Positions 1-6,480 of a DNA stretch of 11,356 nucleotides are shown here, piece by piece (the first letter of the stretch is position 1; each line of letters starts with the position of its first letter). The translations under genes were made by a program, and so were the position numbers. Origin of the DNA: Temnopleurus reevesii (Eukaryota > Echinodermata > Echinoidea > Temnopleuroida > Temnopleuridae). The notes under the pieces were generated by a model. It ran no database searches and had not been told where the DNA came from. It saw nothing but the letters and a program-made list of their open reading frames with translations. The stretch is from contig BQKZ01000546.1 of assembly GCA_036244855.1 (NCBI GenBank), positions 30,600 through 41,955 of the forward strand, written 5' to 3'.

Positions 1-130
1 GGGGGGGATGAGTTAGAGAACGAGGGGTGAGGTGGAGAGAGAATATTGAAATGGAAAAAAGTGAAATTGTGGGAGAAAATGGAATGAGATAGAATAAGGA
101 AACAGTGAGGAACAAAAAGAAAAAGAATTA
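1..130 (+). repeat. Polypurine (G/A-rich) tract
   Basis: The top strand is overwhelmingly G and A, starting with seven G and continuing as GAG, GGA and GAAA runs to about position 130. No fixed repeat unit is visible, so this is low-complexity sequence rather than a clean microsatellite. Polypurine strands can adopt triplex-type DNA and often mark decayed simple repeats. The left boundary lies outside the window. Confidence 0.6.
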
Positions 131-232
131 TGGTAGTAGAGATATAAAGATATCAGGGATCTGTACATATATCATTTTTGTTGTTTAACCCTATGGAAAT
201 AAATACTTACATTGTCATGATGCTTGGACATT

Positions 233-250
233 AATAAAGTAAAAAAAAAA
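233..250 (+). promoter_or_regulatory. AATAAA signal followed by A10 run
   Basis: AATAAA at 233-238 is followed two bases later by ten A (241-250). A genomic A-run this close to a poly(A) signal is what a retroposed transcript's 3' end looks like. No coding sequence is visible upstream. In AT-rich DNA the pairing can also arise by chance, so this is only a weak candidate for a processed-transcript or retroelement terminus. Confidence 0.3.
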
Positions 251-321
251 TCAACTTTTTTATCCTCTGGAAAAGTCGATATATTAATTCAAGTATTATT
301 TGTTATCATTTGTGACTGTCT

Positions 322-424
322 TTAGCTTCCCTATCTACATGTATTGATTTTGTCTGTAATGCTTATGGTATGTGTACACAGAAGCATATATAGTACCTGG
401 GTATTAAAAGTTGAATTTGAATTC
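322..424 (+). mobile_element. Possible 3' end of a non-LTR retrotransposon
   Basis: The segment contains a short stem-loop, ATGCTT at 359-364 pairing with AAGCAT at 382-387. It then runs through a TACCTGGGTATTAAAAG segment into a TTGAATTTGAATTC tail at 411-424. A small hairpin just before a short A/T-rich repeated tail is the usual layout of CR1/L2-type 3' termini, where the hairpin is read by the reverse transcriptase. No reverse transcriptase coding is visible upstream, so any copy is strongly 5'-truncated. The tail is barely two units long, so this call is tentative. Confidence 0.3.
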
Positions 425-443
425 AGGAGTGTCCACAGCTAGT

Positions 444-464
444 CTGAACTCTGAACTCTGAACT
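444..464 (+). repeat. Three tandem copies of CTGAACT
   Basis: CTGAACT occurs three times without gap or mismatch (444-450, 451-457, 458-464). It is a short 7-bp tandem array immediately left of the hairpin element at 475. It probably arose by replication slippage. Confidence 0.8.
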
Positions 465-474
465 ATACAGAGTG

Positions 475-624
475 CATAAAAAGCTTTACACCTTTGAAAT
501 GTCTGTCAAAGATTTATTTCAGACTATCATCAGAAAATGTCCACACTTATAGATACTCTAGCTTGTTACCATAATGGACTGAAATGAATTTTCAATAGCC
601 ATTTCAAAGGTGTGAAGTTTTTAT
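475..624. mobile_element. MITE-like hairpin element (~150 bp)
   Basis: The left arm (475-501) and right arm (600-624) are reverse complements over about 25 bp with one indel and one mismatch. The shared core is CACCTTTGAAATG (TACACC on the left, CACACC on the right). A weaker inner pair, ATTTCAGAC near 515 and GGACTGAAAT near 575-585, continues the palindrome. The outer ends are TA dinucleotides (477-478 and 622-623), which would suit a TA target duplication as in Tc1/mariner-type MITEs. The interior of about 98 bp has no coding capacity. It could also be a plain palindrome. The arms are clear, but the family is unknown. Confidence 0.55.
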
Positions 625-1211
625 TGATAATTTGGCACCATTAGATTTAATCAAAGATTCCTTGTGTAGTAAGGTCAGTTCGTAATCAAGAAAGGGGGTG
701 TCAAAAGAATCGTTCTAGCAAAGTTCGGGAGGGGATCTGATTTCTGACCACTAGGGGCATTTCAACAATGGAGATGCATTTTTGGAAAATTGTTCTCGGG
801 TTTACGCTAATTTTACCAGTCAATAGAATTTTTCGCCTGGGGTCAAATGCATTCAGTAAACGCAGGTGCGTTAAATCTGCTGGAAGAATAATTTTTCCGA
901 TGTATGTGAATGTTTTGGGAATACTGTTAGTTATGTATATGTAAATTAAGGTTTTCTCACTTGCTTGCTGGAATGTTTTAAAAAAATCAAATATTAATAA
1001 TGTGGTAAACTATGCTTACTGCAGTTTGTTTTGATATTGTATGGATCAATCGTATACAGAAAATATGACGTAATAATTGTTGTGAAAGGTAAGAAACAGT
1101 GCCGGTTTTTAGAGGAACATTGCCTTTCATTGTGTTGAAACCTGCAATGGAAAGGAAAATGCCAAGGTAATCAGCAAATGGCAAAATGAAATCAAGAAAT
1201 GCATAGTTAAA
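625..1211. other. Non-coding AT-rich stretch without gene
   Basis: No coding pattern is seen. An 87-codon minus-strand open frame (987-1250) has no recognisable domain and is treated as chance. A short perfect inverted repeat, AACGCA-GG-TGCGTT, lies at 859-872 and includes an E-box-like CAGGTG at its centre. Otherwise the stretch holds nothing recognisable. Confidence 0.6.
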
Positions 1212-1340
1212 GTCCTGGTAACGTAGGACCCCGGAAGCAACGCGATTCACCTCGACTCTTTGTTAATTTACAGTTAACTGCCTCAGATCAACGAGACGGG
1301 ATGAATCGTGTTGATACTTGGGTCCAGCTATTTGACCGGG
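1212..1340. repeat. Decayed inverted repeat, ~45-50 nt arms
   Basis: The left arm (1212-1256) and right arm (1292-1340) match in inverted orientation. Shared blocks are GGACCC, CAAC, CGATTCA and CCTGGT/CCGGTCA. Identity is around 70 percent with a few small gaps, and the central spacer is about 35 nt. The arms are clearly more GC-rich than the surrounding DNA, as expected for an inserted element. It is best read as an old compact MITE. A structured RNA hairpin is the alternative. Confidence 0.45.
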
Positions 1341-1574
1341 GCATTAAGCATCTAGAAATAATACTTCTTTAAATATACTTAGTTGTATTGCTTAATTTGA
1401 ATATGAATTCAAACTATGATTCATTTTGATTCACTATAGTACCAGCATGATCATTAAAGAATTATAAAGATATTCTGTTAAAGTTGAGTTAAATACTTGT
1501 TATTAGTTTAATTTAATTTTACAGCTTTATATTTCGACGTATGCATATTTACTTTTGTACTTTTCTTGTTTTTT
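1341..1574. other. AT-rich non-coding DNA
   Basis: The sequence is low in complexity and rich in TTAA and AATT. The stretch immediately upstream of 1575 may be the truncated 3' untranslated part of the retroelement end that follows. No open frame here resembles a reverse transcriptase. Confidence 0.5.
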
Positions 1575-1669
1575 TCTGTTGTAGGGTCCCTGTGAAAACC
1601 AGTGCTGTGATCACTGACTTGGCAACCCTACTGAAATAAAATAAATAAATAAATAAATAAATAAATAAA
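1575..1669 (+). mobile_element. CR1/L2-like non-LTR retrotransposon 3' end with (AAAT)n tail
   Basis: A compact stem-loop is followed directly by an (AAAT)n run at 1634-1669. GTAGGGT at 1581-1587 pairs perfectly with ACCCTAC at 1625-1631, and an inner CAGTG (1600-1604) pairs with CACTG (1612-1616). CR1 and L2-type elements, and SINEs that borrow their ends, characteristically finish in a conserved hairpin followed by a short microsatellite tail that primes integration. No reverse transcriptase or endonuclease motifs are readable upstream, so this would be a heavily 5'-truncated copy or a SINE sharing that end. The family name is inferred from architecture, not from an alignment. Confidence 0.55.
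1634..1669 (+). repeat. (AAAT)n microsatellite
   Basis: About nine AAAT units run nearly without interruption, with one slightly longer A-run at the start. Their position right behind the hairpin suggests they are the retroelement tail rather than an independent satellite. Confidence 0.85.
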
Positions 1670-2496
1670 GGATTTGCATAACTTCTTTTTTAAATGGTAT
1701 TTATTGATATTCAATTGGTGACTATTTTATATAAATACACACTTCTGCCATTTTCACTCAGGCAGGGGGGCAGTGACTGCAGATACTTTGCAGTCAAATA
1801 GCCAAACTCTAACCTCCTTAGAAATACACCAATGGTGCGAAAGGGGCCATTGTGCTTTGGTGCCATACTAGGTGTCCACAAGGGAGTCCGCTTTGGTCCA
1901 ATTGCGCGGAGGTGGAATAAAGGGCTGAAATTATGGAAAAACAAATTTGTTTTCATAAAGAGGCATGACAAATGGAAATATTGTACTCTCTGAGCTGTCA
2001 ACTTTTGTTCGCATGTTTCTACTAGTGACAAATGTAATTGTTATTGAAAGCTGGCCGTTGTGGACATGGTTGTGTAAACACGTTTTATTTGACTGCAAAG
2101 GGTGTCTTCAAAAGTGCAAAATGTTAGCCCTGTATATAACCCTTGAAGGTGAAATGTAAAAAAGCTTGGGGCTTTGTAATTATTGAACAGAAAATGAAAT
2201 TTGCCTATTATACAAATTTAATTTGAAAAATATTGAATAATTCCTCACAATAAAGATTTAATCACATTGATTAATTTTGGACAACTATAGGTAGAAAATG
2301 TTGGCTATTGTTGCTGCAAACAATAATGGTATTGTGTTTTGCTGCTGAAATAGCAATCCATCTTTATTCGCGAATATCTCATAATGAAGGGAAAGAGAGA
2401 GACAAATTTATATTCCTTTGCTTAGACAGTGTATCCTTTGATTGTTGGTTCTAAGAAAGCATAATGATAATGATATAAATGATTCATTAATGAAGA
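1670..2496. other. Non-coding stretch, no gene supported
   Basis: Two open frames fall here: a 106-codon frame on the minus strand (1711-2031) and a 64-codon frame on the plus strand (1965-2159). They overlap only at their ends, show no domain, and carry no convincing start context. A somewhat GC-richer patch at about 1760-1925 could be the relic of an insert. A short palindrome ATTCGCGAAT lies near 2366-2375. TAATGA-type repeats at 2461-2495 lead into the poly-G run. Confidence 0.5.
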
Positions 2497-2510
2497 GGGG
2501 GGGGGGGGGG
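2497..2510 (+). repeat. Poly-G run (G14)
   Basis: Fourteen consecutive G follow AAGA. A tract this long can form G-quadruplexes between molecules and is prone to length change and sequencing error, so its exact length is uncertain. Confidence 0.85.
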
Positions 2511-2670
2511 TATACTATCTTTTAAACACTTGTTGAAATCAACACATGCCTTTAACATGTCTTCAAAATTGAAACATGAAGTTACACACATAAAATCGCT
2601 CCTGTTGGCCATACATATTGGAAATTTATGTTTCGTAAAAATATTGACGCTGTGGGGAAGTTAGGGAAGG

Positions 2671-2760
2671 CTAAAGTCCACTGATAGAGCAATAAACTGA
2701 TATGTTTGCCTTTATGATATGTTTGCATATTGCCAATTTATTGCGCTATATGCACTATAG
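2671..2760. mobile_element. Small palindromic element with internal direct repeat
   Basis: The two ends pair as an imperfect inverted repeat. CTAAAGT...GAGCAATAAAC on the left (2671-2697) matches the reverse complement of TTTATTGCGCTATA...ACTATAG on the right (2736-2760), with one 2-nt gap. Near the centre, TGATATGTTTGC occurs twice in direct orientation (2698-2709 and 2715-2726). The layout resembles a very short MITE or solo hairpin. It has no coding content. Confidence 0.45.
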
Positions 2761-3020
2761 GGTCATGTGGAGCTCTGTTCTTTGAACTATCGGGTCTTCA
2801 ACTGCAATGCTCTTAAAGAGATCAAGTTTCGTTCAAATTTTCTGATATATTTATCTACATATTTTTCCCACATTTTTGTTTTGTTAGATTACCTTCTTTT
2901 GTCTAGGGCTTTCAAAAATCTTCATTTTCATATTTGATATTTTTATCTCAATGATGAACATTTAAAAACATTTATTTTGTTAAAGAGCATTAATGAAATA
3001 ATACTTAGCATGTGTTGTTC
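2761..3020. other. AT-rich non-coding DNA
   Basis: The stretch is T-rich on the top strand, with runs of ATTTT and TATTT. No recognisable gene, RNA or repeat is seen. Confidence 0.5.
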
Positions 3021-3130
3021 AAAAGTTGCAATTGATTGGAACTTGCCAATCAAAATAATTGTTTCATGCGCCTCTTGTTAAATGAGCAAACCGTGTGCGA
3101 ATGAAAATGCGCATTACAATTTGCAAAGGT
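3021..3130 (+). repeat. Dispersed direct repeat R1, copy 1
   Basis: This segment matches 3361-3472 in the same orientation with moderate divergence. Shared landmarks in order are AAGTTGCAATT, TTGATTG, CCAATC, AAA-TATTGTTTCATG, TCTTGT, AATGAAAATG and CAATTTGCA. The neighbouring sequence does not match, so the duplication unit is only about 110 bp. The two copies start 340 bp apart. No coding frame is preserved between them. Confidence 0.65.
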
Positions 3131-3360
3131 GCAGTTGATTATCTATTCTTTTATATTCTTTTTCCAATTAGAGCCTAGTTTAGGTCACAGTACTTAATAT
3201 CAATCTTCTTTTGAAATCCCAGTATATACTGTAATTTCATACATTATGGCTGGTTTAATAGACAATCTTTATCCGCAGATCTGTCATGGAGGTTTGTCAG
3301 TTAGGGGAAAAAGTGTATGGATACCCTCCACCGACGGGTCATCTGAAAATAGACAAAATT

Positions 3361-3472
3361 TGCAAGTTGCAATTTGATTGATGATTACCAATCCAAACTA
3401 TTGTTTCATGGTGTCTTGTGAAAAGCACAGATAAGTTCACAAATGAAAATGTGCGTTCCAATTTGCAGCTGA
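3361..3472 (+). repeat. Dispersed direct repeat R1, copy 2
   Basis: This is the second copy of the repeat beginning at 3021. It differs by scattered substitutions and small indels; for example GCGCATTACAATTTGCA in copy 1 reads GTGCGTTCCAATTTGCA here. The divergence suggests an old duplication, or two independent insertions of one family. Confidence 0.65.
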
Positions 3473-3519
3473 TTTCCAATTAATTTGTAACTTGTCACAA
3501 GTTTCGAACGATACCCTTA

Positions 3520-3810
3520 AGTCTTATCTTCTGCATGTGAAAAGTTGAAAATGAAGTAAAAATTTATACTGACAGACTGCATGACACTATTTTTCAAAAT
3601 TGGCTTTCATGGGCAACCAACTACATTTTTCTTCAGCCTTGCATGGCTCTATCCTGCCCCACACGCAATGGAAAGTCATGTCATCGAAGGGAAATCCAAA
3701 CACAAACATTGTACCTCCTTCCTGTTACAGAGGAAATTGACCATGTACCTGCCTCGATTATTCATATTTCATAAATAGAAAATAAGTACTCAGTCTGTAC
3801 TTTGCTTTAC
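3520..3810 (+). repeat. Repeat R2, copy A (~290 bp, full)
   Basis: This copy matches copy C (4066-4365) over nearly its entire length. It includes a 22-nt identical block (3643-3664 with 4188-4209) and a 26-nt identical block (3704-3729 with 4251-4276). Both copies end in GATTATTCATATTTCAT followed by A-rich sequence. A 65-codon open frame (3581-3778) lies inside. The equivalent open frame in copy C reads the shared blocks in a different frame, so neither is likely to encode protein. Confidence 0.75.
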
Positions 3811-3876
3811 TAGTATCTTAGCTGTATTCATTGAGATATGATGCACAATACTCTACCATGGGCGTAGCAGGGGAAA

Positions 3877-4042
3877 GTCTTCAAAAAAAGAAGGAAGCAA
3901 AATCCTTTTGCTAGCAGACTACATGACATTTTTTCAAAATTAGCATTCACGGGCAACCAAACATTTTTTTTCTTGGCTTTGTATGGCTTTGTCCTCCCCT
4001 CCAAAAACACGTTTCAAGGGAAAGTCAATGTCACTTTAAGGT
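3877..4042 (+). repeat. Repeat R2, copy B (3'-truncated)
   Basis: This is a shorter, more diverged copy of the R2 unit. It shares CAGACT.CATGACA, TTTTTCAAAATT, GGGCAACCAA, TATGGCT and GGGAAAGTCA..GTCA with copy A. It lacks the final ~95 bp carrying the TTGTACCTCCTTCC block. It is in direct orientation and begins 340 bp after the matching point of copy A. Confidence 0.6.
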
Positions 4043-4065
4043 CTTAATGACTAAAAGTTGCGTAG

Positions 4066-4365
4066 TGTGCGATGGCCTTTTCTGCATGAAAAGTATTGCA
4101 AAAAATCAAGTAAAACTCTTTTTTCGACAGACTGCAATTTTAAATATTGTGATACATTGACAACCAAATATTTTTGTGTGGATTTTTATGGCTCTATCCT
4201 GCCCCACACACGAGAGGGAAAGTCATGTTGGCTGAAGGAAATCAAAACGCAAACATTGTACCTCCTTCCTGTTACAAAGGAAATTGACCATATACCTGCC
4301 TTGATTATTCATATTTCATGAATAGATTGGAAAACAAGTGATATGCCTGCACTATGCCTTAAAGA
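4066..4365 (+). repeat. Repeat R2, copy C (full)
   Basis: This is the third R2 copy, in the same orientation and best conserved in its 3' half. It starts near TTTTCTGCATGAAAAG and ends at the edge of the fold-back element at 4359. The internal 87-codon open frame (4058-4321) is not frame-compatible with copy A. Three copies within 850 bp indicate local duplication, or an insertion-prone site for one family. Confidence 0.75.
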
Positions 4366-4999
4366 GGAACCATCCCCAGGAATTATCGTGCTCTCATTGG
4401 ATGAAGATAAGCTAGATGAACAAACTGAAAATTTGAGCAACATCGGGCAACCCGTTCAAAAGTTACAAATTTTGAAGATCATAGAGATATGACGATCCCT
4501 GCCACTGATTTGCATCAGTGTGAATAGCAACATTGACGGAATCCATTATGACATGTGGAACAACTCCTCATTCACTCTGTATAGACAATTTCCCATCTTC
4601 GCCTTTTTTTGGAGAGGTCAACAAAATGTTGGCTTTCTGCTTGAGTACAGCATTCCTTTCTCGATTCTGCATGTATTTTAAGAAGAATCAAGTTGAGCCC
4701 TTACTGTAAATTTTACATTAGTCCATTTTTTTAATTCTATGTACAAATTAATGAGGAGTTGTTCGCCCATGGAACTATCAATCCATGGTCCGACATTACG
4801 TCATAGATTCCGTTGATGTGGCCGATCGCACAGATCCCCAGTACCGGCAGTGATCATTCACCTCTCTGTGAATCTTAACATTCATATAAGTTTTGATCGT
4901 ATTGTCCGATTTTGCTCAAATTTTCACAGTTAATTTTTGATCTGATTTTTTCTTCATTCAATGAGAACATGACAATTTCAGGGATTGGTTTCCCTTGAA
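4359..4999. mobile_element. Large fold-back (inverted-repeat) element
   Basis: The left arm (4359-4572) and right arm (4750-4999) are diverged reverse complements, separated by a 177-nt centre. Reading inward from each end, shared blocks include AATT.TC.TG.TCTCATTG, TGAAAATTTGAGCAA, ATCGG.CAA, TTGACGGAATC/TCAACGGAATC and GAACAACTCCTCATT/GAACAACTCCTCATT. The right arm carries about 36 extra nt, GCCCATGG...CCATGGTCC, absent from the left. The left arm also has a perfect internal hairpin, CACTGAT-loop-ATCAGTG (4503-4520). Arm reading frames are short (the 74-codon frame at 4875-5099 is one) and diverge, so no transposase is encoded. It is probably a non-autonomous DNA transposon of the fold-back type, or two insertions of one repeat in opposite orientation. 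Confidence 0.7.
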
Positions 5000-5163
5000 T
5001 AGAGCTGTAAGGGGGGTTGATTACTTGATCTTCACTTACTGTCGGCCACCTTTCACAGGTGTTAATAGTCCAGTTGAGGACTGAGTGTTCTGATAACACC
5101 CGCCTCTACATATTCACTTAATACACTGCACAGCACTCACGGAGTCCTTTAACCCTCTGATAT

Positions 5164-5204
5164 GTATACCCAGGGAGTTGTGAAATCCCAACTCCCTGGT
5201 ATAC
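5164..5204. repeat. Tip hairpin 1 of the cloverleaf
   Basis: GTATACCCAGGGAGTTG pairs with CCAACTCCCTGGTATAC, leaving one bulged C and a 7-nt loop. Its right arm shares TATAC (5200-5204) with tip hairpin 2, so the full forms of the two compete for these bases. Confidence 0.85.
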
Positions 5205-5239
5205 CCCTCTGATCGCGCCTCCACGATCAGAGGGGTATA
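5200..5239. repeat. Tip hairpin 2 of the cloverleaf
   Basis: TATACCCCTCTGATCG pairs perfectly over 16 bp with its reverse complement at 5224-5239, across an 8-nt loop. The TATACCCC edge can alternatively extend the outer stem by pairing with 5164-5171. Confidence 0.9.
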
Positions 5240-5428
5240 TAAGAGGGTTATGTAAGGACTCAATGGTTGAGTGCTGTGCAGTCCTTGTGTGTACAGTGTA
5301 AGTGAATATGCAGAGGTGGGTGATATCAGAACACTCAGTCCTCAACTGGGCTAAGGTGTTAATAGGGGATGGGAAGGGGTACCCAATGCTGACAGTATAG
5401 AGAGAAATGGGTATTACCGCGCTAAAGA

Positions 5429-5441
5429 GGGGGGGGGGGGG
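5429..5441 (+). repeat. Poly-G run (G13)
   Basis: Thirteen G follow AAGA, the same left context as the run at 2497. Its exact length is uncertain for the usual homopolymer reasons. Confidence 0.85.
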
Positions 5442-5511
5442 TGTTGCAGCCAGTTTGGCCCCACGTCCTGTGGATGTGTGTATGTCTTTGTAAGTTTCCT
5501 TTTTTATCTCG

Positions 5512-5589
5512 GTGACTAAGATTCACGTCCGTCCAAGTGTCTTTCCTGAAGGGCTAGAGACACCTGGGACAAGGTATAATCTAAGTCAC
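5512..5589. ncRNA. Candidate structured hairpin (78 nt)
   Basis: Nested complementary blocks pair in register. GTGACTAAGATT (5512-5523) pairs with AATCTAAGTCAC (5578-5589), with one mismatch. GTCC (5531-5534) pairs with GGAC (5567-5570). GTGTCT (5537-5542) pairs with AGACAC (5558-5563), closing on a CC-TGAA-GG apical loop. The size suits a precursor microRNA. However, the internal loops are large for a Drosha/Dicer substrate and transcription is not shown. It could equally be a tiny palindromic insertion relic. Confidence 0.25.
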
Positions 5590-6480
5590 AGGAAAATGAG
5601 CTTAAAATTGTCAAAGTTTACAAGCAAGTGATTAGTGATCATCAGTAATCCAATGCAACCAAGAAATAACCCTTTTTTCAACAGGAGCAGAAAAATTAGA
5701 TAAATAGATCAATGAAAGATTGAGGAAAATATGTATGATGACAAGAAACTAGGGGGAAACAGTGAAATTATTCATTAAAATCATTATCACTTTAATAACT
5801 GGATAGGTAATGGTGAATGTAGAAAATGGAAAAAATAACATTTAAACACCCAAAGCTTCATGATCGCTCTAGGAGACAAAAAAAAGCTCTGAGGCAAGTG
5901 ATTTACAAGTTTGATTTGATTTACAAGTGGTCAATAGCAATGATCGAGTCATCTTGTTTTACAAGTCAAACGGATTAGTACAGATGAGCCACATCAAATT
6001 TATCAACCATTTTTAAAGCGATAGACCAGTTTTGGGAGGAGTTTATTTAAATAGTTTGTTTGAATGAAATCGACCTGGAAATGGCTTAATTATCGCAAAA
6101 TAAAAAATCATGCTGCGGTCGTAACATGCTTCACATACAAAATTAACGCGAAGTCACACACCGCAGACAATACCAACGATCGCACCGCCCATTTCAGGCT
6201 GACGCTCCCCCGTGCAAAAGCACACCGTAGGAATAATAGCTGATTGACGTGTTCGACGTAAAATACACAGAATACGAGCACAAATCTTCTCCAAATTATT
6301 TAGGCATGTAAAGCAACTTGTGAATACATCAGCTTGTTTAACATCACTTTCAGCATCCCGGTCGTTACAAATCTATACCTTTAAGCCATTGTATTAAGTC
6401 TCCATAAAATATTCTACCTGTAGAAATGCAAAGTTAAAACGATATGGATAGTGATCTGTGTAATTCAAACCTCGTTTAGG
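5590..6480. other. Non-coding stretch with a slightly GC-richer middle
   Basis: No gene is seen. TTTACAAG recurs at about 5617, 5902, 5920 and 5958 within A/T-rich sequence. The part at 6140-6280 is richer in CG dinucleotides than its surroundings and has a small GTGC-AAAA-GCAC hairpin (6212-6223). It may be an old insert, but I found no partner repeat for it in the window. Confidence 0.45.

Larger units (their letters stand above)
5057..5365. mobile_element. Cloverleaf fold-back element with 12-bp flanking repeats
   Basis: The element body is 5070-5349. Its first 26 bp (5070-5095, starting CCAGTTGAGG) are a perfect reverse complement of its last 26 bp (5324-5349). The outer stem continues with gaps to about 5163 on the left and 5240 on the right; the right arm has about 12 extra nt. 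At the tip are two further hairpins. 5164-5180 pairs with 5188-5204 (16 bp, one bulge, 7-nt loop). 5200-5215 pairs with 5224-5239 (16 bp, perfect, 8-nt loop). AGGTGTTAATAG stands on both sides (5057-5068 and 5354-5365), 1 and 4 nt from the ends, and is a good target-site-duplication candidate. There is no coding capacity; a 75-codon minus-strand frame (5118-5345) is a by-product. The family is unknown to me. Confidence 0.75.

Noticed and set aside
444..464. CRISPR or other spaced repeat array
   Set aside because: Units are contiguous 7-mers without spacers, and nothing in the window suggests a prokaryotic origin.
1711..2031. 106-codon minus-strand open frame
   Set aside because: No recognisable family, it includes low-complexity termini, and a different frame is open on the other strand at its end. 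It is treated as chance.
3860..3875. GGGCGTAGCAGGGG as the start of a known dispersed repeat
   Set aside because: A single short motif without a second boundary or further matching sequence is too weak to call.
3581..4321. Open frames inside R2 copies A and C as a conserved small protein
   Set aside because: The identical nucleotide blocks are translated in different frames in the two copies, so the similarity is not maintained at protein level.
5057..5365. Endogenous parvovirus terminal repeat
   Set aside because: The branched palindrome is reminiscent of such termini, but no replication or capsid coding is nearby, and the 12-bp flanking duplication fits transposase-type insertion better.
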